Source: Euryarchaeota archaeon UBA19 (GTDB taxonomy: Archaea > Thermoplasmatota > Poseidoniia > Poseidoniales > Thalassarchaeaceae). Taken from it: a DNA stretch of 10,220 nucleotides. The translations under genes and the position numbers were made by a program. The stretch is taken from the NCBI GenBank assembly GCA_002502175.1, contig DAPQ01000036.1:1-10220 (forward strand), read 5' to 3'. The notes below the pieces were generated by a model, which searched no databases, was not told where the DNA came from, and saw only the letters and a program-made list of their open reading frames with translations. Below, in pieces: positions 1 to 6,010 of this stretch (the stretch's first letter is position 1; the number at the start of each line of letters is the position of its first letter).

Positions 1-279
1 CCAACCGGATTTGCAATCCATATTTGCACGCCTGGGCTTGACAAAAGCACAGGTGTTGAATTTGCCTTGGAACAGAGAGGCATTGACCCATCTAGGGTTA
101 TCGCGGTGGGCGATGCAGCTAACGATATTCCAATGTTTGAGTTGTGTGGATTTGCAGTAGCGGTCAACGACGAACATGACGGAGTAGCAGATGCTGCCGA
201 TATTATTACGGAACAAAAAGGAACTTCTGGAACAATAGAATTCCTCAAGCAATTTATCCAAGCGGTTGAAATACCCTGA
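1..279 (+). CDS. HAD-superfamily phosphatase, C-terminal part (phosphoglycolate phosphatase-like)
   Basis: The frame is open from base 1 to a TGA at 277-279, so the 5' end lies outside the window and 92 residues are visible. HAD motif III is a Lys in GLDKSTG near residue 15, and motif IV is GDAANDIPMF near residue 37, whose two Asp residues bind Mg2+. The following stretch ending AADIIT and EGT-like KGTSGTIEFL matches the tail of Cof-type and archaeal phosphoglycolate phosphatases. These are cytosolic enzymes that hydrolyse small phosphate monoesters through an aspartyl-phosphate. An in-frame TTG at 67 is not a real start because homology extends upstream of it. The superfamily is clear; the substrate is not. 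Phosphoglycolate phosphatase, sucrose-phosphate-type and Cof-type sugar phosphatases share these motifs, and the cap domain that would separate them is missing. Confidence 0.85.
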   Translation, partial: PTGFAIHICTPGLDKSTGVEFALEQRGIDPSRVIAVGDAANDIPMFELCGFAVAVNDEHDGVADAADIITEQKGTSGTIEFLKQFIQAVEIP

Positions 280-319
280 GTGGACGGGAAGTTTGTGTTA
301 CGTTGATTCCGATCTGATT

Positions 320-508
320 ATGGAACGAAAACAAGACGACATACTAGACTTGCTAGTTAGGTGCCTTGAGGCATGGCTAACTTGGCTAGAAGAAGACAAC
401 AAAAACTTAGCAGCCGAAATGGAAGAGAAGCAGTGGCGTACAGAAAACGAGGCTTACTCTCTCAACGAATATACCTACAACTGGGAGTTCACAGAGAAGT
501 GGGAATAA
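320..508 (+). CDS. Possible small acidic, Trp-rich protein (hypothetical)
   Basis: The ORF encodes 62 residues from an ATG at 320 and ends three bases before the tRNA-Leu CCA end, which lies on the other strand. A TTG at 266 in the same frame would overlap the HAD gene and is less likely. The product is strongly acidic, with a probable amphipathic helix (DDILDLLVRCLEAWLTWLEE, residues 5-24) and five Trp residues. It has no signal peptide or membrane segment. I recognise no family. No clear Shine-Dalgarno motif precedes the ATG, and the ORF could be chance. The acidic, helical composition is the only argument for it. Confidence 0.35.
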   Translation: MERKQDDILDLLVRCLEAWLTWLEEDNKNLAAEMEEKQWRTENEAYSLNEYTYNWEFTEKWE

Positions 509-510
509 GT

Positions 511-595
511 TGGTGCAGGCGGCAGGATTTGAACCTGCGAAGCACTACGCAGAGGATCTTGAGCCCTCCCCCTTTGACCACTCGGGTACACCTGC
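511..595 (-). tRNA. tRNA-Leu (anticodon CAA), CCA encoded
   Basis: On the minus strand the 5' end GCAGGTG (595-589) pairs with CGCCTGC (521-515), with one G-U pair, followed by discriminator A (514) and CCA (513-511). The D-arm has the CCCGAGTGGTCAAAGGGG pattern typical of leucine tRNAs. The anticodon stem GAGGG/TCCTC closes a seven-base loop CTCAAGA, giving anticodon CAA, which reads codon UUG. A long type II variable arm folds as GCG-TAG-TGC. The T-arm is GCAGG-TTCAAAT-CCTGC. The tRNA is uninterrupted, with no intron or bulge-helix-bulge motif at the anticodon, and 85 nt long including CCA. It is convergent with the small ORF ending at 508. I saw no convincing promoter box upstream. Confidence 0.96.
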
Positions 596-701
596 ACAAT
601 ATCCGAAGCGCAATACCCTCTTGATTCCAGCGGCTCGAACCGCACTCTATGTGGTCTCAGCAGCGAGTCTGACGGAATGGTTGATTTAGCGACTCGGCAC
701 G

Positions 702-732
702 CTCCCATACGAACCGCTTCGGGAGTATGGAG
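702..732 (+). promoter_or_regulatory. Possible hairpin overlapping the gins51 ribosome binding site
   Basis: CCATAC (705-710) can pair with GTATGG (725-730), and inside it CCG (714-716) can pair with CGG (719-721). Outer CT/AG pairs around a small bulge extend the stem. The right arm contains the start of the GGAGG ribosome-binding motif (729-733) of the downstream gene, so the fold could partly mask it. A second inverted repeat, CGAGTC (664-669) with GACTCG (691-696), lies just upstream. Stems this short occur by chance; no regulatory role is demonstrated. Confidence 0.2.
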
Positions 733-741
733 GCAGAGGCT

Positions 742-1611
742 ATGAGGTTAAGCAAAAACCAACTACAGGCGGTCGAAAAGGCCCTCTTTGAGGTGGCTCG
801 AAAGCAGAAGTCATCTGCTGGCCCAGTAGAACTCCCATTACCTGACTTCTGGGCTTCTGTAGGCCAATTGACCGCGAGTTTGGAAGCCGAACTCTCTGAG
901 ACTGTTCAATCCGAAGGAATGACAGCAAAGGCGCAATTGCAAACTCGTAGACTGGGCAATGTCAGAACATTGGTCACCGACTTAACACGTATCCGCTTGA
1001 ATGCATTTACCCAGCACGCGGTTTTAGTCAATCTGATGAAAGGTGGAGGGGCTGAGGCTGCAGCAGCCTTGCAACACCTCAGTGTAATAGATTGGGAGAG
1101 GCATGACCCTACCGAAAGGGCATACTATCAGAGTCTAGGTCACTTGGTTGACAAATACAAGCACGATGTTGCTTGGAAAGAATTAGTCAACGGAAGTAAT
1201 GGAGGAACTAGTTCCGCTTCGCCTCCGGCAGCTAGCCCAGACGCTTCGCTAAGCGAGTTCACTGAACCTACTCCTGAACCAGAACTACAATCTCCACCTC
1301 CAGCACCTATGGCCGAACCCAACGAAACTTGGGATGATCCCGAATTCGACGAGGAAGATCGGATTCGAGCAATGGATGGGTTTCCTGATCGAGCAACAGG
1401 TGCTGACCCTCATCCGCCAGAAGAAATCAGTGTTTCAGAGACCATTGGCGGAGATTTGATGAGAATTAGAATTCTACAAGATTTATCAGATCCAATAATC
1501 GCCGAAGATGGTTCGGAGATTACATTGGTCGAAGGCGATGTGGAATCTTGTCCAAGTCTGATTGCAGAGACGCTAATCGCTGCTGGATTGGCCGTTGCTG
1601 CGCCACTCTGA
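742..1611 (+). CDS. gins51: DNA replication factor GINS, Gins51-like subunit
   Basis: The protein is 289 residues with the Gins51 layout. A helical A domain covers about residues 1-150 (including LTRIRLNAFTQ and the HDPTERAYYQSL helix region). A low-complexity Pro/Ala/Glu linker covers about 151-231. A small beta B domain covers about 240-289, with MRIRILQDL, a DG turn, an EGDVESCPS segment and a final LIAAGLAV. The A-then-B order fits Gins51; Gins23 has the reverse. GINS joins MCM and the GAN/RecJ-like protein in the archaeal CMG-like helicase at replication forks and contacts primase and polymerase. I chose ATG 742 because GGAGG (729-733) lies eight bases upstream; an in-frame ATG at 727 would add five residues and destroy that spacing. 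The identification comes from domain pattern, not a search. The linker is long for the family. A compact acidic segment inside it (DPEFDEEDRIRAMDGFPD) stands out. Confidence 0.72.
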   Translation: MRLSKNQLQAVEKALFEVARKQKSSAGPVELPLPDFWASVGQLTASLEAELSETVQSEGMTAKAQLQTRRLGNVRTLVTDLTRIRLNAFTQHAVLVNLMKGGGAEAAAALQHLSVIDWERHDPTERAYYQSLGHLVDKYKHDVAWKELVNGSNGGTSSASPPAASPDASLSEFTEPTPEPELQSPPPAPMAEPNETWDDPEFDEEDRIRAMDGFPDRATGADPHPPEEISVSETIGGDLMRIRILQDLSDPIIAEDGSEITLVEGDVESCPSLIAETLIAAGLAVAAPL

Positions 1612-1668
1612 AGACGCGCCAATGATTATCCAGCGTCTGTCAACGAAGTTGTACCTGCGGTGCATGCC

Positions 1669-3015
1669 ATGGGTAAGACGATTAGCAAAAATAGAGTCAA
1701 AGAATTACGCAAAACATTCGATGCTGACCCCTCAGCGAAATTAGCTCAGAACGCGGTCTCTAACAACGAATTATTGGAAGTGGCTTTGGATAGAGATTTA
1801 GTACAACAAATCGATTTTTCATTCTCAATTAAATTAGACAAATGGAAGGTGACTCATCAAAAGAGAAGTGGTCGTTGTTGGCTATTCGCTACACTGAATT
1901 TATTTCGGCCAAGCACAATGAAGAAGATGAATGTGAAAAATTTCGAATTCAGTCAAGCTCACATTCACTTTTGGGACAAATTTGAGCGCGCCAACCACTT
2001 CTATGAAGCGATTATTGAGACTGCCGAACGACCTGTCGATGACCGCACAATCGGCTTCCTACTAGGTGACCCAATAGGAGATGGGGGGCAATGGAATATG
2101 GCCATGAATCTGATCAGAAAGCACGGCCTAGTTCCAAAATCGGCTTATCCTGAATCTCAATCTTCATCCAGTACTCGCTACATGAATGCAAATCTCAAGG
2201 ACATCTTGAGAACAGGAGCTTGTGAGATTCGCGAAATTCTCGATTCAGGTGGTAGTACTGCAGAGGCTCGTGCGCACAAAGATTCGCGACTTGCAGACAT
2301 CTGGAGAATTCTTTGCATCCATTTGGGCACTCCGCCAGAAAAGTTCGATTGGCAATGGGAGGACAAAGACGGTAAGTTGCATCGAAAAGGAATAATGACT
2401 CCTCAAGAATTCGCTGAAGAGTTCGTCGAAATCGATTGGGAAGACTATGTTTGTATTGTAAACGATCCAAGGAATGACTACTACCAAACCTACACTGTTG
2501 ACTATCTGCAAAATGTTGCTGGAGGGCCACCAGTGGTCTATCTAAATGTTCCAAGTGAGGAGATGAAAGGCATCACTCAGAGCCTATTGGAGGATGGATT
2601 ACCCGTTTGGATGGGTTGTGATGTAGGAAAGCAAATGCACCGAAAGAGGGGGCTTTGGGACGCCAAGTTATTCGATTTCGGAGCCCTATACGGCGCTGAA
2701 TTTGGTATGAATAAAGCCGATCGACTTAGGTATAGCCAGACTATGATGACGCACGCTATGCTGTTTACCGGTGTCGATGTGGTAGATGGAAAACCACGAA
2801 GGTGGCGTGTTGAAAATTCATGGGGAGCTGAGCAATCTGGTAGAAAGGGATTCTACACTATGAACGATTCATGGTACGACGAACACATGTTCGAGATTGC
2901 ATGTCCAAGCAAATATCTCTCTGATGAAATGAAGGCCGGGATGAAGACTGAACCAATCGTGCTTCCAGCTTGGGACCCAATGGGTAGCCTAGCAAAAGAC
3001 GAAGCGTTCCAGTGA
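1669..3015 (+). CDS. pepC: Aminopeptidase C / bleomycin hydrolase family cysteine peptidase (C1B)
   Basis: This is a cytosolic papain-fold aminopeptidase that trims residues from the N-terminus of peptides. From ATG 1669 it is 448 residues, the usual family length. The oxyanion Gln (about 64) and nucleophile Cys (about 70) lie in HQKRSGRCWLFATLN. The catalytic His (about 362) is in MMTHAMLFTGV and the Asn (about 383) in RWRVENSWG, so the triad is complete. FSQAHIHFWDKFERANHF near residue 95 is the family's second signature. The C-terminus reads EPIVLPAWDPMGSLA, as in bacterial PepC, plus six extra residues (KDEAFQ). In this family the C-terminal tail sits in the active-site cleft and enforces aminopeptidase action, so the extension is worth noting. 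An in-frame GTG at 1660 would add three residues; GGTG at 1659-1662 serves ATG 1669 better. It ends five bases from the convergent uS10 stop. Confidence 0.93.
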   Translation: MGKTISKNRVKELRKTFDADPSAKLAQNAVSNNELLEVALDRDLVQQIDFSFSIKLDKWKVTHQKRSGRCWLFATLNLFRPSTMKKMNVKNFEFSQAHIHFWDKFERANHFYEAIIETAERPVDDRTIGFLLGDPIGDGGQWNMAMNLIRKHGLVPKSAYPESQSSSSTRYMNANLKDILRTGACEIREILDSGGSTAEARAHKDSRLADIWRILCIHLGTPPEKFDWQWEDKDGKLHRKGIMTPQEFAEEFVEIDWEDYVCIVNDPRNDYYQTYTVDYLQNVAGGPPVVYLNVPSEEMKGITQSLLEDGLPVWMGCDVGKQMHRKRGLWDAKLFDFGALYGAEFGMNKADRLRYSQTMMTHAMLFTGVDVVDGKPRRWRVENSWGAEQSGRKGFYTMNDSWYDEHMFEIACPSKYLSDEMKAGMKTEPIVLPAWDPMGSLAKDEAFQ

Positions 3016-3020
3016 CGGAA

Positions 3021-3350
3021 TCAACCTAGGTGCCTTAGAGACAACTCGATTGTAACCGAGTCAGGATAGTCTAGGCGAAGGACTCGACGTAGTGCCTTCT
3101 CGTCCTTAGCAGCAGATGTCACAAGTTCCAGAAGTCTCTTGTGAATTCGCATTTCCCAGTGATCCCAGGTTTCAGCGCCTTCACCATCTGGGCTCTTGCG
3201 GCATGGAACTACCAATTTGCGAGTTGGTAGGGGAATTGGACCGCGTAGGTCAACGCCTGTCTCGTCACAAATTGCTTTGATTTGCCCACATACCATGTCG
3301 ACATCTTCGTGGTTTTCACCAGTCAGCTTGATTTTGGTGATTACGGCCAT
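3021..3350 (-). CDS. rps10: Small-subunit ribosomal protein uS10
   Basis: The gene encodes 109 residues, the usual archaeal/eukaryotic S10 length. Recognisable parts are the N-terminal IKLTGENHEDVDMVCGQI, the central GVDLRGPIPLPTRKLVVPCR loop that reaches into the ribosome, EMRIHKRLLEL, and the C-terminal strand VTIELSLRHLG. uS10 sits in the head of the 30S subunit near the tRNA sites. A GGAGAGGG ribosome-binding motif (3355-3362) lies four bases before the ATG. It follows the EF-1A stop by 37 bases on the same strand, the arrangement seen at the end of archaeal str-type operons, so the two are probably co-transcribed. Upstream str partners (uS12, uS7, EF-2) are absent here. The stop lies five bases from the convergent aminopeptidase gene, with no T-rich terminator between. 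Confidence 0.97.
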   Translation of the reverse strand: MAVITKIKLTGENHEDVDMVCGQIKAICDETGVDLRGPIPLPTRKLVVPCRKSPDGEGAETWDHWEMRIHKRLLELVTSAAKDEKALRRVLRLDYPDSVTIELSLRHLG

Positions 3351-3387
3351 AGTACCCTCTCCGAGTCCTCAGCCTTAGTTACCAAAT

Positions 3388-4671
3388 TCACTTCTTTTCG
3401 ATCTTCAAGCAAACGCCAGCAGCCACGGTCTTACCCATGTCACGGATAGCGAATCTTGACAACTCAGGGAATGTATCCATTTGCTCAATTGCCATTGGCT
3501 TTGTTGGAGCGAATCGAACTAGAGCAGCGTCACCGGTCTTTAGGAACGGTGGGTTTGCTTCCTTAGTCTTGGAATTCTCTAGAAGTTCTACGAATCTAAC
3601 TGCTACCTGTGCAGTGTGTGCGTGGAATACAGGAGTGTATCCTGCACCAATTGCCTTTGGGATCTCCATAAGTTGGATCTGTCCAACGAATGTCTCATCG
3701 TGACGTACGAACATTGGCTCGTTGTCAGAGTAACCTGCTACGTCTCCTCTTCGGATGTCGTTAGCTGCTAGTCCACGAACGTTGAATCCAACGTTGTCAC
3801 CAGGCTCAGCCTTTGCGTGGCTGGTGTGGTGCATCTCAATGTCCTTTACTTCAGCAGACTTCTGGCTTGGGTTGAATACAACTGTCTTGCCTCTTTCTAG
3901 AACACCAGTCTCTACCTTACCGACTGGTACAGTTCCAATTCCGCTAATCTTGTAGACGTCCTGTACAGGTAGTCTTAGTGGCCTGTCGACTGGCTTTGGA
4001 GGCATTTGAATTCCATCAATTGCTTCGAATAGGGTTGGACCCTTGTACCAAGGCATGTTGTCAGACTTTGTGAACAGATTCTCTCCATTGAAGGAGGAAC
4101 AAGGAATCTTTGGTACATCAGCCGGATTAAATCCTGATAGCTTGAGTAGGTTATCTACCTCTGCAACAGTCTGATTGTACTTGTCCTCGGAGTAGTCTAC
4201 ACCACTGATGTCCATCTTATTGACGTTAACAATCAGTTGCTTGACTCCCAGAACCTTTGCTAGGAAAGCGTGTTCACGAGTCTGTGCGTTAACACCGTCG
4301 TTAGCCGCACATAGTAGAACAGCGGCGTCAGCCTGGCTGGTTCCTGTGATCATGTTCTTCACGAAGTCACGGTGCCCTGGAGCATCGATGATTGTGAAGT
4401 AATAGTTTGGAGTGAAAAGCTCCTTGTGCGCGACATCGATAGTGATACCACGCTCACGCTCTTCCTTCAGACCATCCATAACGTATGCAAGACCGAATCC
4501 GGCCTTACCAGCTTCAGATGCTAGTTGTTCGTTCTTGTCGATGATGTGCTGCTCGATATGACCTGTGTCAAGGAGTAGACGTCCGACGGTTGTTGACTTT
4601 CCATGATCTACGTGCCCAATGAACACGATGTTTAGGTGCGGCTTGCTCTTATCTTCCCACTGTGAACCCAT
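3388..4671 (-). CDS. tuf: Translation elongation factor 1-alpha (archaeal EF-Tu homologue)
   Basis: This cytosolic GTPase delivers aminoacyl-tRNA to the ribosome. From ATG 4671 it is 427 residues. The GTP-binding motifs are complete: G1 GHVDHGKS (19-26), the switch region GITID (about 75-79), G3 DAPGH (about 96-100), G4 NKMD (about 151-154) and a G5-type CSSFNGENL near 191. Domain II and III hallmarks follow, such as GVLERGKTVVFNP, a HHTSHAKAEPGDNVGFNVRG-type segment and the C-terminal FAIRDMGKTVAAGV. The length and the MPWYKGPTLFEA segment are archaeal EF-1A rather than bacterial EF-Tu. The frame extends to a TTG at 4704, but GAGGTGG at 4677-4683, six bases from ATG 4671, decides the start. 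uS10 follows on the same strand. A probable promoter lies at 4711-4720. Confidence 0.98.
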   Translation of the reverse strand: MGSQWEDKSKPHLNIVFIGHVDHGKSTTVGRLLLDTGHIEQHIIDKNEQLASEAGKAGFGLAYVMDGLKEERERGITIDVAHKELFTPNYYFTIIDAPGHRDFVKNMITGTSQADAAVLLCAANDGVNAQTREHAFLAKVLGVKQLIVNVNKMDISGVDYSEDKYNQTVAEVDNLLKLSGFNPADVPKIPCSSFNGENLFTKSDNMPWYKGPTLFEAIDGIQMPPKPVDRPLRLPVQDVYKISGIGTVPVGKVETGVLERGKTVVFNPSQKSAEVKDIEMHHTSHAKAEPGDNVGFNVRGLAANDIRRGDVAGYSDNEPMFVRHDETFVGQIQLMEIPKAIGAGYTPVFHAHTAQVAVRFVELLENSKTKEANPPFLKTGDAALVRFAPTKPMAIEQMDTFPELSRFAIRDMGKTVAAGVCLKIEKK

Positions 4672-4710
4672 AATATCCACCTCTAAGTGTGGCCCGCCGA
4701 CCAATGATGC

Positions 4711-4720
4711 CTATTTGAAT
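4711..4720 (-). promoter_or_regulatory. Possible TATA-like box for the EF-1A/uS10 unit
   Basis: On the minus strand ATTCAAATAG is A/T-rich and lies about 40 bases upstream of the EF-1A start, preceded by purine-rich GAGAG that could serve as a TFB-recognition element. Transcription beginning about 25 bases downstream would give a short leader carrying the GAGGTGG motif. The box is a weak match and was placed by eye. Confidence 0.3.
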
Positions 4721-4722
4721 CT

Positions 4723-4737
4723 CTCCCCATAGGGGAG
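4723..4737. repeat. Perfect inverted repeat CTCCCC-ATA-GGGGAG
   Basis: Six perfectly paired bases flank a three-base centre, in the 109-base gap between the lipoprotein stop and the EF-1A start. It lies immediately upstream of the TATA-like box on the minus strand. A second inverted repeat, AATTC-AGTT-GAATT, is next to it at about 4743-4756. Either could be an operator for the EF-1A promoter or a 3' structure for the lipoprotein transcript. No T-tract follows on the minus strand, so a classical intrinsic terminator is not supported. Confidence 0.4.
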
Positions 4738-4780
4738 GCGTCAATTCAACTGAATTAGAGGGTTAATTCTTCGTCGCAGT

Positions 4781-5986
4781 TCATCGATATTGCAATTCAA
4801 TTATCAAACTCTTGACCTCTGTGTTGTGCGTTTTCTCATTCTGCAGGTCAACGGTCCAAGTGCCAGGCTCAAATCCTCTTACTGTTGAACCACCAATTAC
4901 CAGCCAAACACAGCGGTCATCAGATTGACAATCACCGGCGTTTCTGTTATCATCCCCAACGCCGGTAGTGTTAGCGACCTCTTCATCGGTCTCATTGAAT
5001 ATGAATAGGTCGAGTTTGTTCTCAGTATCAACCCCGCCGAATGGTTGGTCACCATCCTCTGCGGGGTAGGTTAGTTTGGTCCTTAGGTATCGAATCTTAT
5101 TCTGTCCATCATTATCGTAGGTTACCGGGTAATCCCAAGTCATGATTACCGGATCCTGATATCTTCGGTCGATTACGAAGTCAGTCCAAGTCCCTCTGTA
5201 GTTAATGTAGAGAGTGGATTCGTCAGAGTCCGTTAGGCCATTGTTGTCTGTAACTGTCAACTTGATGTCCCATGAACCGGCCGGCATATCTTCCAGATTG
5301 ACGGTTTCTCCGGTTGCATCGACATCATTCTCTGGGTCGCCATCTTCATCGGAGTCGGTGTCTAAGTCCAAATCCCATTCCCAAGAAACTAGATATTCTT
5401 CAGCATAACAATCCGAATTATCTGGATTGCACCCTGCCCATGACTCAGAACCATCTAATGTGACTGAGGTTTCTACAGTGATACTTCTGTCATTTTCTTC
5501 CTTATCCTCGCACACCCATACTAGTACAAAGGAGCCTGCAGGTGCATCCTCACCATCACAATCATCGTCCTTTGCAGTAGTTATCTCTGCTTTGGGTTCT
5601 CTAGCTGAGGAGTCGATTACAGAAATTGTGTCACTAATGGAAGTCTCGTAATTTCCATCGCTTACGGTTAGAGTTACCATATATTCTCCCGCTTGTGAAT
5701 AGGAGTGACTGGTTGTCAATCCATCCCCGAGGTTTCCATCACCGAAATCCCATGTGAAGGTTAGAGCATCTGCGTCTGGGTCGGAAGAGCCTACTGCGCT
5801 GAAGGTAACCGAATCACCAGCACGCACTGACCCATCGGGATCGATGCTCATTTTTGCAGTTGGAGCTCCATTCAAACTGAAGGTCTCCAAACATCCCGCA
5901 AATGCTGCGCTGAGCAATAGCAATACGACCATTGGGGCCAATCCACCCGCTCCTCTCATAGTCGGGGGTGTGATGGTGGTCGTCAT
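4781..5986 (-). CDS. PKD-domain surface lipoprotein, function unknown
   Basis: The protein is 401 residues and probably anchored to the outer face of the membrane. A hydrophobic signal segment (MVVLLLLSAAFAGC) ends in a lipobox with Cys at about residue 32. A PKD domain follows (about 44-125), with the signatures ALTFTWDFGDG and GEYMVTLTVSDGNY. A second, looser PKD-like domain (about 150-265) contains SWEWDLDLDTDSDEDGD and SWDIKLTVTDNNGLTDSD. The C-terminal part (about 266-401) looks beta-rich and ends with GTWTVDLQN and SLIIELQYR, reminiscent of proprotein-convertase P or pre-peptidase C-terminal domains. Six further Cys lie in three close pairs, possibly disulfides. The product is very acidic. 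ATG 5986 is used, but ATG 5959 would start just before the signal segment and is also plausible. Its start is 24 bases after the polymerase stop on the same strand, suggesting co-transcription. PKD domains usually mediate adhesion or carbohydrate/protein binding; no catalytic motif was seen. Confidence 0.82.
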   Translation of the reverse strand: MTTTITPPTMRGAGGLAPMVVLLLLSAAFAGCLETFSLNGAPTAKMSIDPDGSVRAGDSVTFSAVGSSDPDADALTFTWDFGDGNLGDGLTTSHSYSQAGEYMVTLTVSDGNYETSISDTISVIDSSAREPKAEITTAKDDDCDGEDAPAGSFVLVWVCEDKEENDRSITVETSVTLDGSESWAGCNPDNSDCYAEEYLVSWEWDLDLDTDSDEDGDPENDVDATGETVNLEDMPAGSWDIKLTVTDNNGLTDSDESTLYINYRGTWTDFVIDRRYQDPVIMTWDYPVTYDNDGQNKIRYLRTKLTYPAEDGDQPFGGVDTENKLDLFIFNETDEEVANTTGVGDDNRNAGDCQSDDRCVWLVIGGSTVRGFEPGTWTVDLQNEKTHNTEVKSLIIELQYR

Positions 5987-6010
5987 CAACCCTACGGATT
6001 CCCGTAATCA

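Noticed and set aside
626..648. T-arm-like GCGGTTCGAGCCGC on the minus strand, as a second tRNA
   Set aside because: The flanks do not give a five-base-pair T-stem, acceptor stem or anticodon arm.
373..708. Overlapping ORFs on both strands across the tRNA
   Set aside because: Both read through the tRNA-Leu gene, whose complete cloverleaf explains the sequence.
2195..2554. 119-residue minus-strand ORF
   Set aside because: It is antisense to the well-supported aminopeptidase gene and shows no motif.
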